From Erodium maritimum (Eukaryota; Streptophyta; Magnoliopsida; Geraniales; Geraniaceae): DNA of 64,000 bases. Under the pieces are notes generated by a model that worked only from the letters and a program-made list of their open reading frames with translations, did no database searches and had not been told where the DNA came from. The position numbers were made by a program, and so were the translations under genes. Numbering within the stretch: the stretch's first letter is position 1; each line of letters opens with the position of its first letter. The stretch covers positions 43,545,825 to 43,609,824 of the forward strand of contig OY997591.1 of the NCBI GenBank assembly GCA_963921825.1. The letters run 5' to 3'. Below are positions 46,264 through 57,512 of this stretch, one piece after another.

Positions 46264-49243
46264 GAATTTCGTCCGCGAAATTTAAAACAGACGTACCTCG
46301 GGAGTCGAACAGGCCGGGATACTTCGCGCGAACCTCGTCCTCGCGTTCCCACGTCGACTCAGCTCCGTGATGTTTCCACTGCACTCGGACCTAGTGGATA
46401 ATCTTGCCTCCCCGCAGAATCTGTTGCCGTGTGTCCATGATCCGAACCGGCTGCTCCTCATAGGAGACATCATCAGCCACCTCGATATCAGTCCACTCGA
46501 TGACGTGGGATGGGTCTGCGTTGTATTGCCGTAACTGGGATACGTGGAAGACGTTATGTACTCTCCCAAGCTGCGGTGGCAACGCCAGACGATAAGCCAC
46601 GGCTCCCACTCTGTCTAAGATCTGGAACGGGCCTATGTACCTCGGAGCCAACTTTCCCCCGCTGCACCTGAACCGCACCAGCCCCTTCCTCGGGCTCACC
46701 TTCAGGGACACGTGATCCCCGACTGCAAACTCAAGAGGTCGACGTCGCCTGTCTGCATAACTCTTCTGCCGGCTCTGCGCGGTCCTCAACCGATCGCGGA
46801 TCAATGCGACCTTCTCCGTCGTCTCTCTGACAAGATCTGGCCCCAGCAGACTCTTGTCCCCCACCTCTGCCCAGCATACTGGTGACCGACACGGCCTACC
46901 ATACAACGCTTCGAACGGTGCCATCCCGATACTGGCCTGGAAGCTGTTGTTGTAGGCGAACTCGGCCAATGGCAGGTGGGTCTCCCAAGATCCCCTGAAA
47001 TCCAGCACACATGCTCGCAGCATGTCCTCCAAGATCTGAATGGTACGCTCAGACTGACCGTCTGTCTGAGGATGATGTGCTGTGCTGAGTAGGACCTCTG
47101 TCCCCAGTGCCTTCTGCAGACTCGGCCAGAACCTGGACGTGAAACGGGGATCCCTGTCAGACACTATCGACACCGGGACCCCGTGGAGGCGCACTATCTC
47201 CTGGATATACAGACTGCTCAACTTGTCGACCGGGTCTGTCATCCTCATAGCCAGAAAGTGGGCCGACTTGGTCAACCGGTCGACTACCACCCACACGGCG
47301 TCGTTTCCCTTGGGCGATCTCGGTAGTCCACACACGAAATCCATTGTAATGTGCTCCCACTTCCACTGAGCAATCGGTAGTGGCTGTAACAATCCCGCGG
47401 GACGCTGATGCTCTGCCTTCACCTGCTGACAGACAAGGCATCTCGACACAAACTCTGCAACTGCTCTCCTCATGTCGCGCCACCAGTAGTGCCTCCTGAG
47501 GTCACGGTACATCTTGGTGCCCCCCGGATGCACTGCGAGACGCGAATGGTGTGCCTCTCGTAACACGGCATCTCTATAGTTAACTGGTACGAACAGCCCC
47601 CCGCGGTACCGTAGTCCCCAATCAGTACTGTCCTGCCAGCCCACCACCTCGTCACCCCTGACGACTCTCTCGCGGATCTCTGATGCTTCGACGTCCTCCC
47701 TCTGCGCCTCCAACACTTGGGCAAGCAGTGAGGGCTGAGCCACTAGGGAGCACATGGCAACACCGCTAGTAACCTCCTCTAGCTCAAGCCCGAATGTGCT
47801 CAGCTCCCCCATCATGTCCCACTCTCGGACAGATATGCTGGCGAGGCTCGGAGCCGACTTCCTACTCAAGGCGTCGGCGACAACGTTCGCCTTGCCTGGG
47901 TGGTAGTGTAGCTCGAAGTCGTACTCCTCGAGTAGTTCCATCCACCGTCGCTGACGCATGTTCAGGTCTCGCTGGGAAAATATGTACTTGAGGCTCTTGT
48001 GATCCGAGAACACCTGAAACCCCTCGCCGTACAGATAATATCGCCAGCTCTTTAGCGCAAACACGACTGCTGCTAGCTCCAAGTCGTGGGTAGGATTGTT
48101 GCGCTCGTGTATCTTCAACTGCCTGGAGCCATAAGCCACAACTCTGCCCGACTGCATCAGCACGCAACCCAGTCCCTCTCCGGACGCATCGCAGTAAACA
48201 TCATAGCCAAACCCTCGTTCGGGCACCACTAACACTGGAGCTGTAGTCAGTCGAGTCTTCAACTCCGCGAACGCATGCTCACAGTCATCTGTCCACACGA
48301 ACCCAACACCCTTGCGCGTTAACAGAGTCATCGGTGCGGCTAGTCGTGCAAAATCCTGGACAAATCGCCTATAGTAGCCTGCCAATCCCAGAAAGCTGCG
48401 GATCTCGAAAACACTCGTGGGCCGTGCCCACTTCGAGACCGCATCGATCTTCGACGGATCGACCAGGATACCGTCACGGGATACGATGTGGCCGAGGAAT
48501 CTCACCTCAGAGAGCCAGAACTCGCACTTCTCCCGGTTGGCATATAGCTGGTGCTCGCGCAGTAGGGTCAGAACAGCCCTCAGATGTGCCTCATGCGCCG
48601 CCTCGTTCTGCGAATATATTAGGATGTCGTCCACGAACACCACCACAAACTGATCCAGGTACGGCGGGAAGATGCTGTTCATCAGGTCCATGAACGCTGC
48701 TGGCGCGTTCGTCAGTCCGAATGGCATCACCAGGAACTCGTAATGCCCATAGCGTGTCCGGAATGCAGTCTTTGCGACGTCCCCCTCACGGACTCGCAAC
48801 TGATAATAACCGGATCGCAGATCGATCTTCGAGAAGTGAGTCGCCCCTCTCAACTGGTCAAACAAGTCATCGATCCTCGGCATCGGGTACCGGTTCTTCA
48901 CCGTAACCCGGTTCAGCTTCCGGTAATCTATACACATCCGTAGCTCTCCACTCTTCTTCTTCACAAAGAGTGCTGGTGCTCCCCACGGCGATGCACTCGG
49001 ACGGATAAACCCCTTCTGCTGAAGCTCCTCCAGTTGACGCTTCAGCTCAGTCAACTCTGCCGGCGCAAACCTGTAAGGCGCCATCGATATCGCCGCCGTT
49101 CCCGGCACTAGGTCAATCCCGAACTCCACCTCACGAATCGGTGGCAGCCCGCTCAACTCCTCAGGAAAGACCTCGGGGAACTCGCATACCACTCTCGGTA
49201 ACTCTCGGCTCTGCACAGCCGATACTTCCTTTACTGCAGACAA
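46264..49243 (-). CDS. pol: T3 Pol: reverse transcriptase, RNase H, integrase, chromodomain
   Basis: The frame 46391-49243 is open for 950 codons; its first codon is TTG, so it continues an upstream protease frame rather than starting here. RT covers about residues 65-245, with [13 protein letters not shown] (D141) and FVDDILIYS (D205, D206). RNase H covers about 345-460, with D352, E389 and D414. Integrase has its zinc site at about 566-605 ([18 protein letters not shown]) and a perfect D-D35-E triad at D635, D696 and E732. [15 protein letters not shown] precedes the chromodomain ([14 protein letters not shown]). One in-frame TAG (46391-46393) cuts the chromodomain; the same frame continues as [17 protein letters not shown] to GLFDS. 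All enzymatic residues are intact. Confidence 0.93.
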
Positions 49244-49830
49244 GCCGACAGGAGAACTCCGCTCCTACTGCCCAGAATACACGAACCTTTCGTGTTGCCT
49301 GTTGACACCGTCACTCGTCGCCTGTAACAGTCGATAATGACTTGGTACTTCGCTCGCCAATCCATTTCCAGGATCATGTCAAGGCGGTCATTTCGTGGGT
49401 ATCCTTCCCACGGACACAGGTACCAGCTTAGTCGCTGCCGAACTTCATGGAACCTCGCGGTCTCACTAAGACCTCGCTCCTCCACCGTTATCATGCTTAC
49501 CGACTCCGAACTCGCCCGAATCCTCGGGGTGAGGACTCGATCCAGCATCAGGGCTCTTGGGCCCTCTCTCGAACCTCCTGTACTGGTTCGCTTCTCTAAC
49601 TCCGCAGGCATGACAGACCCTAGTCAACACCACCCCACCACTAACCGGCGTGTCACGACGCAGGGGTGGACTCAACGGCTCTAAACTCAGCCCCAACCTC
49701 TCAGCACAACTCAACGAACAAACGAGTGTGATAACCCGACATCCAAAGAAACTGACGCCCCAAACGGAAACCGAACACCCACTCCATTAGCCACCCTGGT
49801 AAGGTCTAGTGTAACCCTCACACGGTTCTC
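49231..49830 (-). pseudogene. T3 aspartic protease, damaged
   Basis: The active-site region reads SVSLDVGLSHSFV near 49740-49780 (D-V-G instead of D-S/T-G), with a stop soon after. AERLGLSLEPLSPPLR (49640-49705) follows in a shifted frame, then about 200 bases not typical of protease, then DMILEMDWRAKYQVIID. The first text after the leader is already protease; nothing from gag remains. The protease is probably inactive, so the Pol frame downstream would need processing in trans. Confidence 0.75.
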
Positions 49831-51219
49831 TAGGCATCACTTGTAACTTTCCGCAACCAAACCAGTGTTCGCTACTCGTCCCTTGCGGGAAAAGTAGTAA
49901 AGGGTATGAGCGTTATGCTCACCTCCACGGACACCCGTTCGATTATGGCATACTAGTAACGCACTAAAGACTTACCGATCTAGCCAGGGCAAACCACTAC
50001 CTCAAAATCGGATGCCAAACGTCACACTGTTCACGCTAGCAACAACTTAGTACTCGCTCAAGTAAGATAAACCTCGACACTGGAAACACATCCTCGATTC
50101 AGTAATTCACTATTGTTCGCAACCTCAAAACCCCATTTACCCGATCACGTATGGAAACCTTAAGACGGGGACCACGCTCTCAACTACGCAAACACCCTTA
50201 CCCACACTATTAAAACTTCAAATGTAACAATACGTAAGCGAAACCTCAATTAAACCGCATAAACGCACACTAAAACGCGCAACGACAAACCTAACCGTAC
50301 AACGAAACAACCACGAAAGAATTGAAATCGGCTTACTGTACCGGGCCTGTACACGACCCCCGCCATGCCACTCTCCGGGCCGGTAACCTGGCCGGGTCGT
50401 GCCCCTTACCGGGCCGGCACCCAGGCCGTGCCGTGCCTCGCACCGGGCCGGCGTTCAATACCTGTCGGGCCCCCTTACCGGGCCAACAGCCAAACCGGTC
50501 CACTCTACCTATCGGACCAAACTAGTGACCCTGATAATATAGCGGTAATGATTTCACCCTACTTACACCCGCTATGTCTACCCTAGGGCATTCGTAACCT
50601 TCCCGGCTGATAGCGACCCGTACACAAGTACGTCGCAGACAACGACTGCCAAACACATGACACAGTTACGGTAAAACAAGACCGACCTCAAACACAAGCC
50701 AACACGGCCAAAAACAACACAATCACACGACCGCCGCTCACCGGCCAACCAAGGACGAACCTTGCCCACCGGGCCAACCAAAATCAACCATACGCCCACA
50801 GGGCCAACCAAGTCAAACACAAACGCCCACGGCGTCAAACAGAATCAAGACCAGTCCACTGGGCCAACCAAATTTTAAAACTTTCTCCACTTTATTTTTA
50901 AAGTCTCGTACTTGACATCAGGTAGTTACAACCCGGTCCAGGCGTCCCCGAACTACATTGTACCCACTTGACATCAACACCGTCACGCTCGACTACAGGG
51001 GCGCCCCTGAGTCGAGTCGCGACAGTTAAAAACATTTCACGCAGCAACACACAAACATTGTGCCAGTAACCCCGTACTGCACAAGCACATAACAAAACAG
51101 GACTCAAGTCCTAACGGGTCTACACACGAGTTCTGACTTGCGTACCCAACGTACGATGGGACTCTACCGACTCGACTCTCCCACCAAATTGACGGACAGT
51201 CCGAGGTGTGAAACCTCGA
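49831..51219 (-). other. T3 untranslated leader
   Basis: Homologous on the minus strand to T1 52-1260, including GGCCAACC/GCCCAC-type repeats (50690-50880) and the CCCGCAAGGGACGAGTAGCG block (49880-49900). No coding frame. It joins protease sequence near 49830, where T1 would continue to gag. Confidence 0.8.
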
Positions 51220-51231
51220 GCTCTGATACCA
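51220..51231 (-). promoter_or_regulatory. T3 primer binding site, tRNA-iMet type
   Basis: TGGTATCAGAGC on the minus strand, three bases after the LTR end. Confidence 0.95.
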
Positions 51232-51234
51232 AGC

Positions 51235-54200
51235 TGTCACGCCCCAATTTCAGCGAACCGAACTCGGGACGCGAACATTTTAAAAACATAAAAGCACTTG
51301 AAACATGTTTTCATGAAACACTTTAAAATACCAATTTAGTTCATCAAAATAATAATTACAGTTTAAAACACGTCCCACCAAGTGGACAAAAGTACAAGGT
51401 ATCCGTCACTAGACTCAAAAAGACAAAACCCGGACTCCGCTCCTAGCTCCACAAGCTTCGCGAGCTCACCTAGTCCGTCCCACGAACAGTACCTGTAGGA
51501 AAAGCAGCTAGGGGTGAGCGTTCGCTCACCACCACGGATAACAGACTGACTACGGCATAATTAGTAGATAAAGCCAGTAACACTAAAACCAAACCCAACA
51601 CCGGGACTACAGTCCCCAACTCAAGTACTCAACTGACCCACAACCCGTCACCTTCCTCAACAGACTCGACACTCGATAAAAACAGTGTAGACCCGACACA
51701 ACTATCGACGACCTCCTCAAGGACTCGAACGAAACGACACAACACCAAACAAGATCACAAAGGATCGCACACCAGCTGCTCAGTAACCAATCTCAATCAG
51801 GTCAGGGTTCGACCTATCGCAATTCCTCGACACGAAGTCGGATCAGGCTGTCGACCTTTCAAACTCGCAATTCCTCGACACTAAGTCGGATCAGGCTGTC
51901 GACCTTTAAAACTCGCAATTCATCGACACTAAGTCGGATCAGGCTGTCGACCTTTAGAACTCGCAATTCATCGACACTAAGTCGGATCAGGCTGTCGACC
52001 TTTAAAACTCGCAATTCATCGACACTAAGTCGGATCAGGCTGTCGACCTTTAGAACTCGCAATTCATCGACACTAAGTCGGATCAGGCTGTCGACCTTTA
52101 GAACTCGCAATTCATCGACACTAAGTCGGATCAGGCTGTCGACCTTTAGAACTCACCACCCCAGGTAACCACAATCACAATCACAGGCAAGTTCAATCAC
52201 ACAGGCACTCAAGGCCACTCAAGACACCTCAACAGTCAAGACTCGGGTTCAACAACCCCACGGCACTCACGACCACCCCAAAACATCAACAGTAAGACAC
52301 GGGCACTCATGGCCACCCAAGACACCAACAATTAAATACGGGCTCTCATGGCCACCCAAACTCAACAATAAATAACGCGGGCTCTCAAGGCCACCCAAAC
52401 TCAACAATAATAACGCACAACAACCTCCGGCATACTCGATGCCTCCAACAGTCCTAAGATTTCTAGTTTCACAAACAACCTCCGGGCATGGTCATATGCC
52501 TCCAGTAAATCAATTATCAACAAGTTCACAGACGACCTCCGGGCATGGTCATATGCCTCCGGTAAATCAATTAACGCTAAGTTCTCTGCCCCTACGACAC
52601 TACTAAGTGTCACATGCTTTTCTCATAATCGTTATGATCCCGTATCATGCTTTTCTAATATTTGATAACCTAAATAACCCACGACACCCCGGTGTCACAT
52701 GCAATTCTACAGTTAACTTTCCCTAGTCAGGGCCGAGATCCGGCTACTTTTCCCTACCTCGTATATAGATCCAAAAGCGCTCCAACAAAACCCGAAGTGG
52801 ACCTAGTCACTCGCCGAGCTTTCCCTTGCCTCGGTCCGTAGCACGATCTAAAAGAACACAAATTCAAAGTACTTTTAAACTAGTACGAATAAACCGAAAA
52901 TTAATAAACTTAACGCCCAAACGTAACCCCGACAAAGACGATCACTCCCAAACTTCCCAATTATTCGATATTGCCGAAAAAGGACCCGTAAGGGCCAGAT
53001 TCGCCCGACATGGCGAATCTGCCCGGTTTTGGTTAATTGCCTTCCGGGGCTCCAAAAGTCCCCAATTTCGTTTCTACGGTCTTAGAATAAATCAAGGAAC
53101 TCAACGCACTTGACGGAATCGAATTCCGACTTATAAATCAATTAATTAACGTTTAAAGTTTCCCAAAACCCGTTAATTACAACTTCTCCAAATTAATTCC
53201 AAATTTCGATTCGATTAGGAATAAGTGGTCCGGGGGACGTTTTAAACCACCCGAACATTAAAACCCGAGCAACCGAGCACGTGGGCCCCACCCAAGAGGC
53301 TTGGCCGAGACCCTAGGGTTTGAGGGAGGGGCTCGGCCACCAAGTGGTGGCTGCTGCCACCTCCGGCCAGCCACCACCCACGGTGGCCGGAGCTCCTCCC
53401 GAGCCTCCGGTCACCGGAAAACGTGAAATTAAACCCCCAAACACCTCTAAAACGTCTCCAACACATCCCCACCCTCTACACAACCCTAAGCCTTAGTTTA
53501 TAACCAAACCCTAGCTCTTGAAAATAATCAAAACGAGAATCGGTTCGGGTATTACCGTAGAGGAGAACGAGGGGAACGGGATTGCTCTTTGCTTTGACTC
53601 GATCCAAGGGCTCGATCACAAACCCTAGCTCAACCTCCCTTCTTCTCTCTTCTTCTCCTTCTCCTTCTCTCTCTAAAACCTCTCTTCTAATTTCTAATTT
53701 AATTAAACTAACAACAAAACTAATAAAAAACTAACACTTTCCCTTTTAAAACCCCATACTCGGCCAACCCTCTCCAACCACACCTTTTCCCTCCAAAAAT
53801 ACACCACCATATACTTGACAAGTGTCAAGGTGGGTCCCATACCTTTTGGAAAATATCTAGTTGATATTTTCCAATCAGATTCGCGAAAAACGGACGTTTC
53901 GGGCCCCGAACGGGCACTTTTCCCAAAAATATTTTAAACTGGACGGGCTTCAAGGAAACGGCCCAACTAAGACCGCTACGACGATGGCTAAGCTTTTCGG
54001 GTCCAACACGGTCCTCGAATGGACCAAAACGTCGCTCGGGTGACTTTTCCAGCGAAAAATCAATCTTTCCCAAAATGACCAGAAAGTTGCCCTGAGTACC
54101 CCGTAACTCATTTTAGTCGATAACGGGGTCAACTTAAGTCCGGCATGACCCTCGGGGTCAATTTAAGTTAAGTTAAGTGTCTGTCTTAAAAATTTTAAAT

Positions 54201-54251
54201 TTTCCTGTTTTTCGTAGGTTTGACTGACGTTGACCAGAAGTGGTTATTACA
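51235..54251 (-). repeat. T3 5' LTR (3,017 bp)
   Basis: Same length as the 3' LTR, at a constant offset of 8,005 bases, with three substitutions found by eye. It includes the 48-bp array at 51818-52153 and the palindrome at 51513-51530. Confidence 0.96.
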
Positions 54252-54541
54252 TTTATACAGGCGTGATTGGTGAGTAATGGGCTCGAAGCTCGGGAGCTTC
54301 CGGAGAGTCTGTGCTTGTTTAGAGACGTCTTGGTCATTGTATTGAACCTCATATTTTATTTGCTTATTCGGAGCTTGACTCTTATTACAGTTTCAGAAAC
54401 CATTTTATCGAGTTATTGATTGGAATTAAACTTTGAGACTTACTACTGTTGAAAGGTTGTGTTTTATGTTATTATTTTTATTCTCAACTCAAGTCACGTC
54501 TCGAGTCCGCCCAAAAACCGGATTTGGGGCGTGACACATAG

Positions 54542-55706
54542 ACTCAAGCTCTTCCTCACCAAGCACGATTGTCACTTCACTATCAAAATTACTTAACTTC
54601 ACATACAGAGCACATATAGTTTCCATACCATTTGAAATGAAACAACTAGTAATGGAACCAAAACACTATAATAGCCTCTGACTTTGTTGTGAATCCAACA
54701 CTCCAATAACAATGTTCCCATAGTCATTGGACAATACCACTTCGTGACCTTATGTAATACATGTGAGGTTGATACAACATTCCAGAAAAAAAGCACAAGC
54801 AATGTGTTGGTCTGAGGTAGTAGTATTTAGGGGTAGGAAAGAGACAATCATGACACAGTGAACATGCTTAGTTTGTGCTATATGCAGAGAATGTATTTTG
54901 TGGTAAAAGGCAACCCAACTTAAATCTTTCCCCATTCTCCTAATTTGGCCATAACATTGGAACAAGTAACTCCGATCGACAACAGATGAACATTTCAAGC
55001 TCTTATAGATATTCAATAGAGTTACAATACAAGTAGGCCATATGATCCTTCCATAAGCTTGTCTAGCTAAATGAGAAGAGTATAAATTCAGTAAGACTAG
55101 TAGTACCTTTTTACAGCTAATTCTGAACTTCAACAATGATTTGGTTATTAGGAATGACAAAGCATGCTCCTTTAGTAGAACTTCGTGATCCATATAGAAT
55201 TTTAGCTTCTTATTCACAGCAACATAAAGCTCAGAATTTGGAGGAAAAATAGGCTTCCATAGACAAGTTTGAATCTTCATGATAATGAGTAGGTTCTGCC
55301 ATAGCAATCCCGCCATCCAACAAAAGGCGCCAGAATTACCATGACCAATAATAATCTTGACCATCCGAGCATCAGTGACCCCAAGCACTTGTTCATTCCC
55401 CTTATAGAAATAGAAACATTTACCTTGTTCACAAGATATTTAAAAATAGAAACAAGAAGCTATAGTAGACCACGACTTCACAAAATTTTCAATTGTTAGG
55501 CCCTTATGAATAAAATATACAGCTACAAACTTTCCCATATTTTGAACAACCTGAATCTCACCAATCTTCATCACCAACAAAGCAATACATGCCACAACCA
55601 ATACGAACCCATCACTAGTTGATATTTCAATGTAACAATGGACTTTGGCTTCAACATGTTCATCTTTTTTGGGAACCTGTAGTTCCAGAACTTCATCCCT
55701 CATCAT
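54542..55706 (-). other. U1 internal frames of unknown function (212 and 88 codons)
   Basis: 54750-55388 and 55440-55706, both minus strand, follow the 431-codon frame. The 88-codon frame starts with ATG (MMRDEVLELQVPKKDEHVEA) and has a hydrophobic centre (FVLVVACIALLVMK). The 212-codon frame opens without an ATG and is rich in hydrophobic residues and cysteine. I recognise no gag, pol, envelope or cellular domain. Confidence 0.45.
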
Positions 55707-55922
55707 TCATTTTCCATATATGTCCATAATCATATTAAAAGAGATGCTCCTAAGACATAATCCAGTAACATACATGAAAATTACACATTTTTGGTCCTCT
55801 TTGTTGACACTAATATTATCCAGGGTGTCCTCAACAGCATAACAGTGCTAAGCATCATCAATAGCAATAATTAACAAGCAACTATATTCATGTGCAGACA
55901 AAACAACTCCAACCAATATAGT

Positions 55923-57218
55923 TTACCCGGCTCCATAATTTGTAATGTTCAAATTACTCAAGAACACATTTATCATCTCCATATTGACCCAAAAATTAAC
56001 CATTGCCCCTACGATAACAATTATCATATTTATCACCCCATAAACCATTGCCCTAGTACCAATCTCAATAGGCCATACTGTAGTGCCAGAAGCTTGTGTA
56101 ATTACAGAGTAATAACAAAATTTAATTGGAGTTGATTTTACCTCAATGTTGTAAAATAGCCTCTGCAGGCTTGTGATCATACTCTGGGTACTAAATCTCC
56201 CCATATACCAATGCTCCCAAGCTATTACAATACTAGGAATTTTAGTCGTAGCTATTAACTTTGGAGTTTCATCTTCCTCAAACCAGTTGCTCAGCCCATT
56301 CAGTACATTCTTGTAACCATGGCTGAAAAGTTTGGTTTCAAAAAGATTTTGAACTTGCCATAAACTCGGCCCCACTCTCCTCAGATCATTCCTCCATTGT
56401 GGACCAAAAACCAATTGTTTTTTGTCCATCTTCTCGATTGAAACCAATTGTTCTTGAGTAGAATTATGTTTCTGATCCCAAGCGTCTTGTTCCACCAATA
56501 ATCTCTCCTCAAGTACTTGATCAGTAGCATTGCCAAATTCATCATTGGTAGAAACACATATACAATCACCTTGAGTGTTGAAATTAGGAACTAATTTTAC
56601 ACCAATGCCACCATCACCATTAGAAGCACAAGTAACCTTAGCACTATAATTGCCACCATCCAAACTAGCATTCATGTCAGCCATTACTTCTGAATTAGTT
56701 CCCTCTGATACTAGTGTAAAGATACCTTCACTATAATGATATTGTGCCGCACCTTCATTGTCCAAAATATCCTTCTCAAAGAGATCGTCAGTACCAAAAA
56801 CACCCAAATTTTTGTCCTCCATAATATCATTTTGCAATTTCTGGTCATTCACAGGAACTGTTTCACCCACTTTCATATCATTCACTAGATAAATTTCGAC
56901 ATTCTGTTTCTCAAGTTTGGCTAGTTGCTCAGAGATGTGTACATCAATAGCTAGTTGTTGAGCTGCCCAAGCCTTTCGTTCAGCCAACCTTCTCTTCTGA
57001 ATCAGTTTTACAACCCATATTTTTCTCCATTCTTCAAGTTGCACCAATATGGCTCTCTTCTCGAAATCGTAGTCTTGCTCGTGTAAGGTTTGAGTAGGTG
57101 GAGGTGGATATATGTTCATCTTAGTAGTATAGTGTTGATGTTGGGGTATATGAGGGTGTGAGTCAAGCTCCAATAAGTAGTGACGTTGGTCTGGGAGAAA
57201 CATGGTTCCATGGCTCAT
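55923..57218 (-). CDS. U1 431-codon protein of unknown function
   Basis: The longest frame of U1, starting at an ATG (57216-57218) about 280 bases after the primer site, where gag would begin in a normal element. The N terminus is proline/histidine-rich. Residues about 50-110 are charged and likely helical (EKRAILVQLEEW, RRLAERKAWAAQQLA, EQLAKLEKQNVE). The middle is acidic and asparagine-rich. The C terminus has hydrophobic stretches (MVYGVINMIIVIVGAMVNFW). No zinc knuckle, protease, RT or integrase motif is visible. It is open and ATG-initiated despite the age of the element. It could be a highly diverged Gag substitute or a captured host frame. Function unknown. Confidence 0.55.
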   Translation of the reverse strand: MSHGTMFLPDQRHYLLELDSHPHIPQHQHYTTKMNIYPPPPTQTLHEQDYDFEKRAILVQLEEWRKIWVVKLIQKRRLAERKAWAAQQLAIDVHISEQLAKLEKQNVEIYLVNDMKVGETVPVNDQKLQNDIMEDKNLGVFGTDDLFEKDILDNEGAAQYHYSEGIFTLVSEGTNSEVMADMNASLDGGNYSAKVTCASNGDGGIGVKLVPNFNTQGDCICVSTNDEFGNATDQVLEERLLVEQDAWDQKHNSTQEQLVSIEKMDKKQLVFGPQWRNDLRRVGPSLWQVQNLFETKLFSHGYKNVLNGLSNWFEEDETPKLIATTKIPSIVIAWEHWYMGRFSTQSMITSLQRLFYNIEVKSTPIKFCYYSVITQASGTTVWPIEIGTRAMVYGVINMIIVIVGAMVNFWVNMEMINVFLSNLNITNYGAG

Positions 57219-57499
57219 AGGAGAAAATATGGAGATAAAGTCTGGTTCGGGTCAGAAAATTTTTTGGGTGAAAATTGCTTCAGACGTAGAAACAGGCAAC
57301 AAAGACACAAGAGATTTACCTCGATCAAATGGGTCTATGAGAGGATTTCCGTAATAATCAAAACATTGGGAAGAGTAATTGGAATTTATGTAGCTGAAGC
57401 ATAGTGATACATGCCGCTTCAGATAACTTATACGGTCGACTGGCCGAGCAAAAAATTCACTGCTTCATTTCTGGCCCTAACCCTAAGCGCCCAAACCAG

Positions 57500-57511
57500 G
57501 CTCTGATACCA
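57500..57511 (-). promoter_or_regulatory. U1 primer binding site, tRNA-iMet type
   Basis: TGGTATCAGAGC on the minus strand, adjacent to the 5' LTR end. Confidence 0.92.
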
Positions 57512-57512
57512 C

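Larger units (their letters stand above)
43230..54251 (-). mobile_element. T3: very young Tekay-like chromovirus with pol but no gag, TSD TTTAT
   Basis: An 11,022-bp element inserted in S2, flanked by TTTAT at 43225-43229 and 54252-54256. The two LTRs are each 3,017 bp and differ at only three positions I can find (43456/51461, 45460/53465, 46210/54215). Order on the minus strand: LTR, primer site 51220-51231, leader, damaged protease, a long RT-RNase H-integrase frame, chromodomain, polypurine tract, LTR. The leader runs directly into protease-like sequence; gag is absent. Movement would need Gag from another element. Confidence 0.95.
40638..54536 (+). mobile_element. S2: solo Ty3/gypsy-type LTR, split by T3, TSD CATAG
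   Basis: Begins TGTAACACC and ends GGATTTGGGGCGTGACA, with CATAG at 40633-40637 and 54537-54541. Without T3 and one TTTAT copy it is about 2.87 kb, similar to the other LTRs here. Its end (54257-54536) resembles the T2 LTR end: GCTCGGGAGCT, then TCTCGAGTCCG. There is no primer site or internal region, so it is a solo LTR. Its first 520 bases are three SINE-like units (separate entries). Confidence 0.88.
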
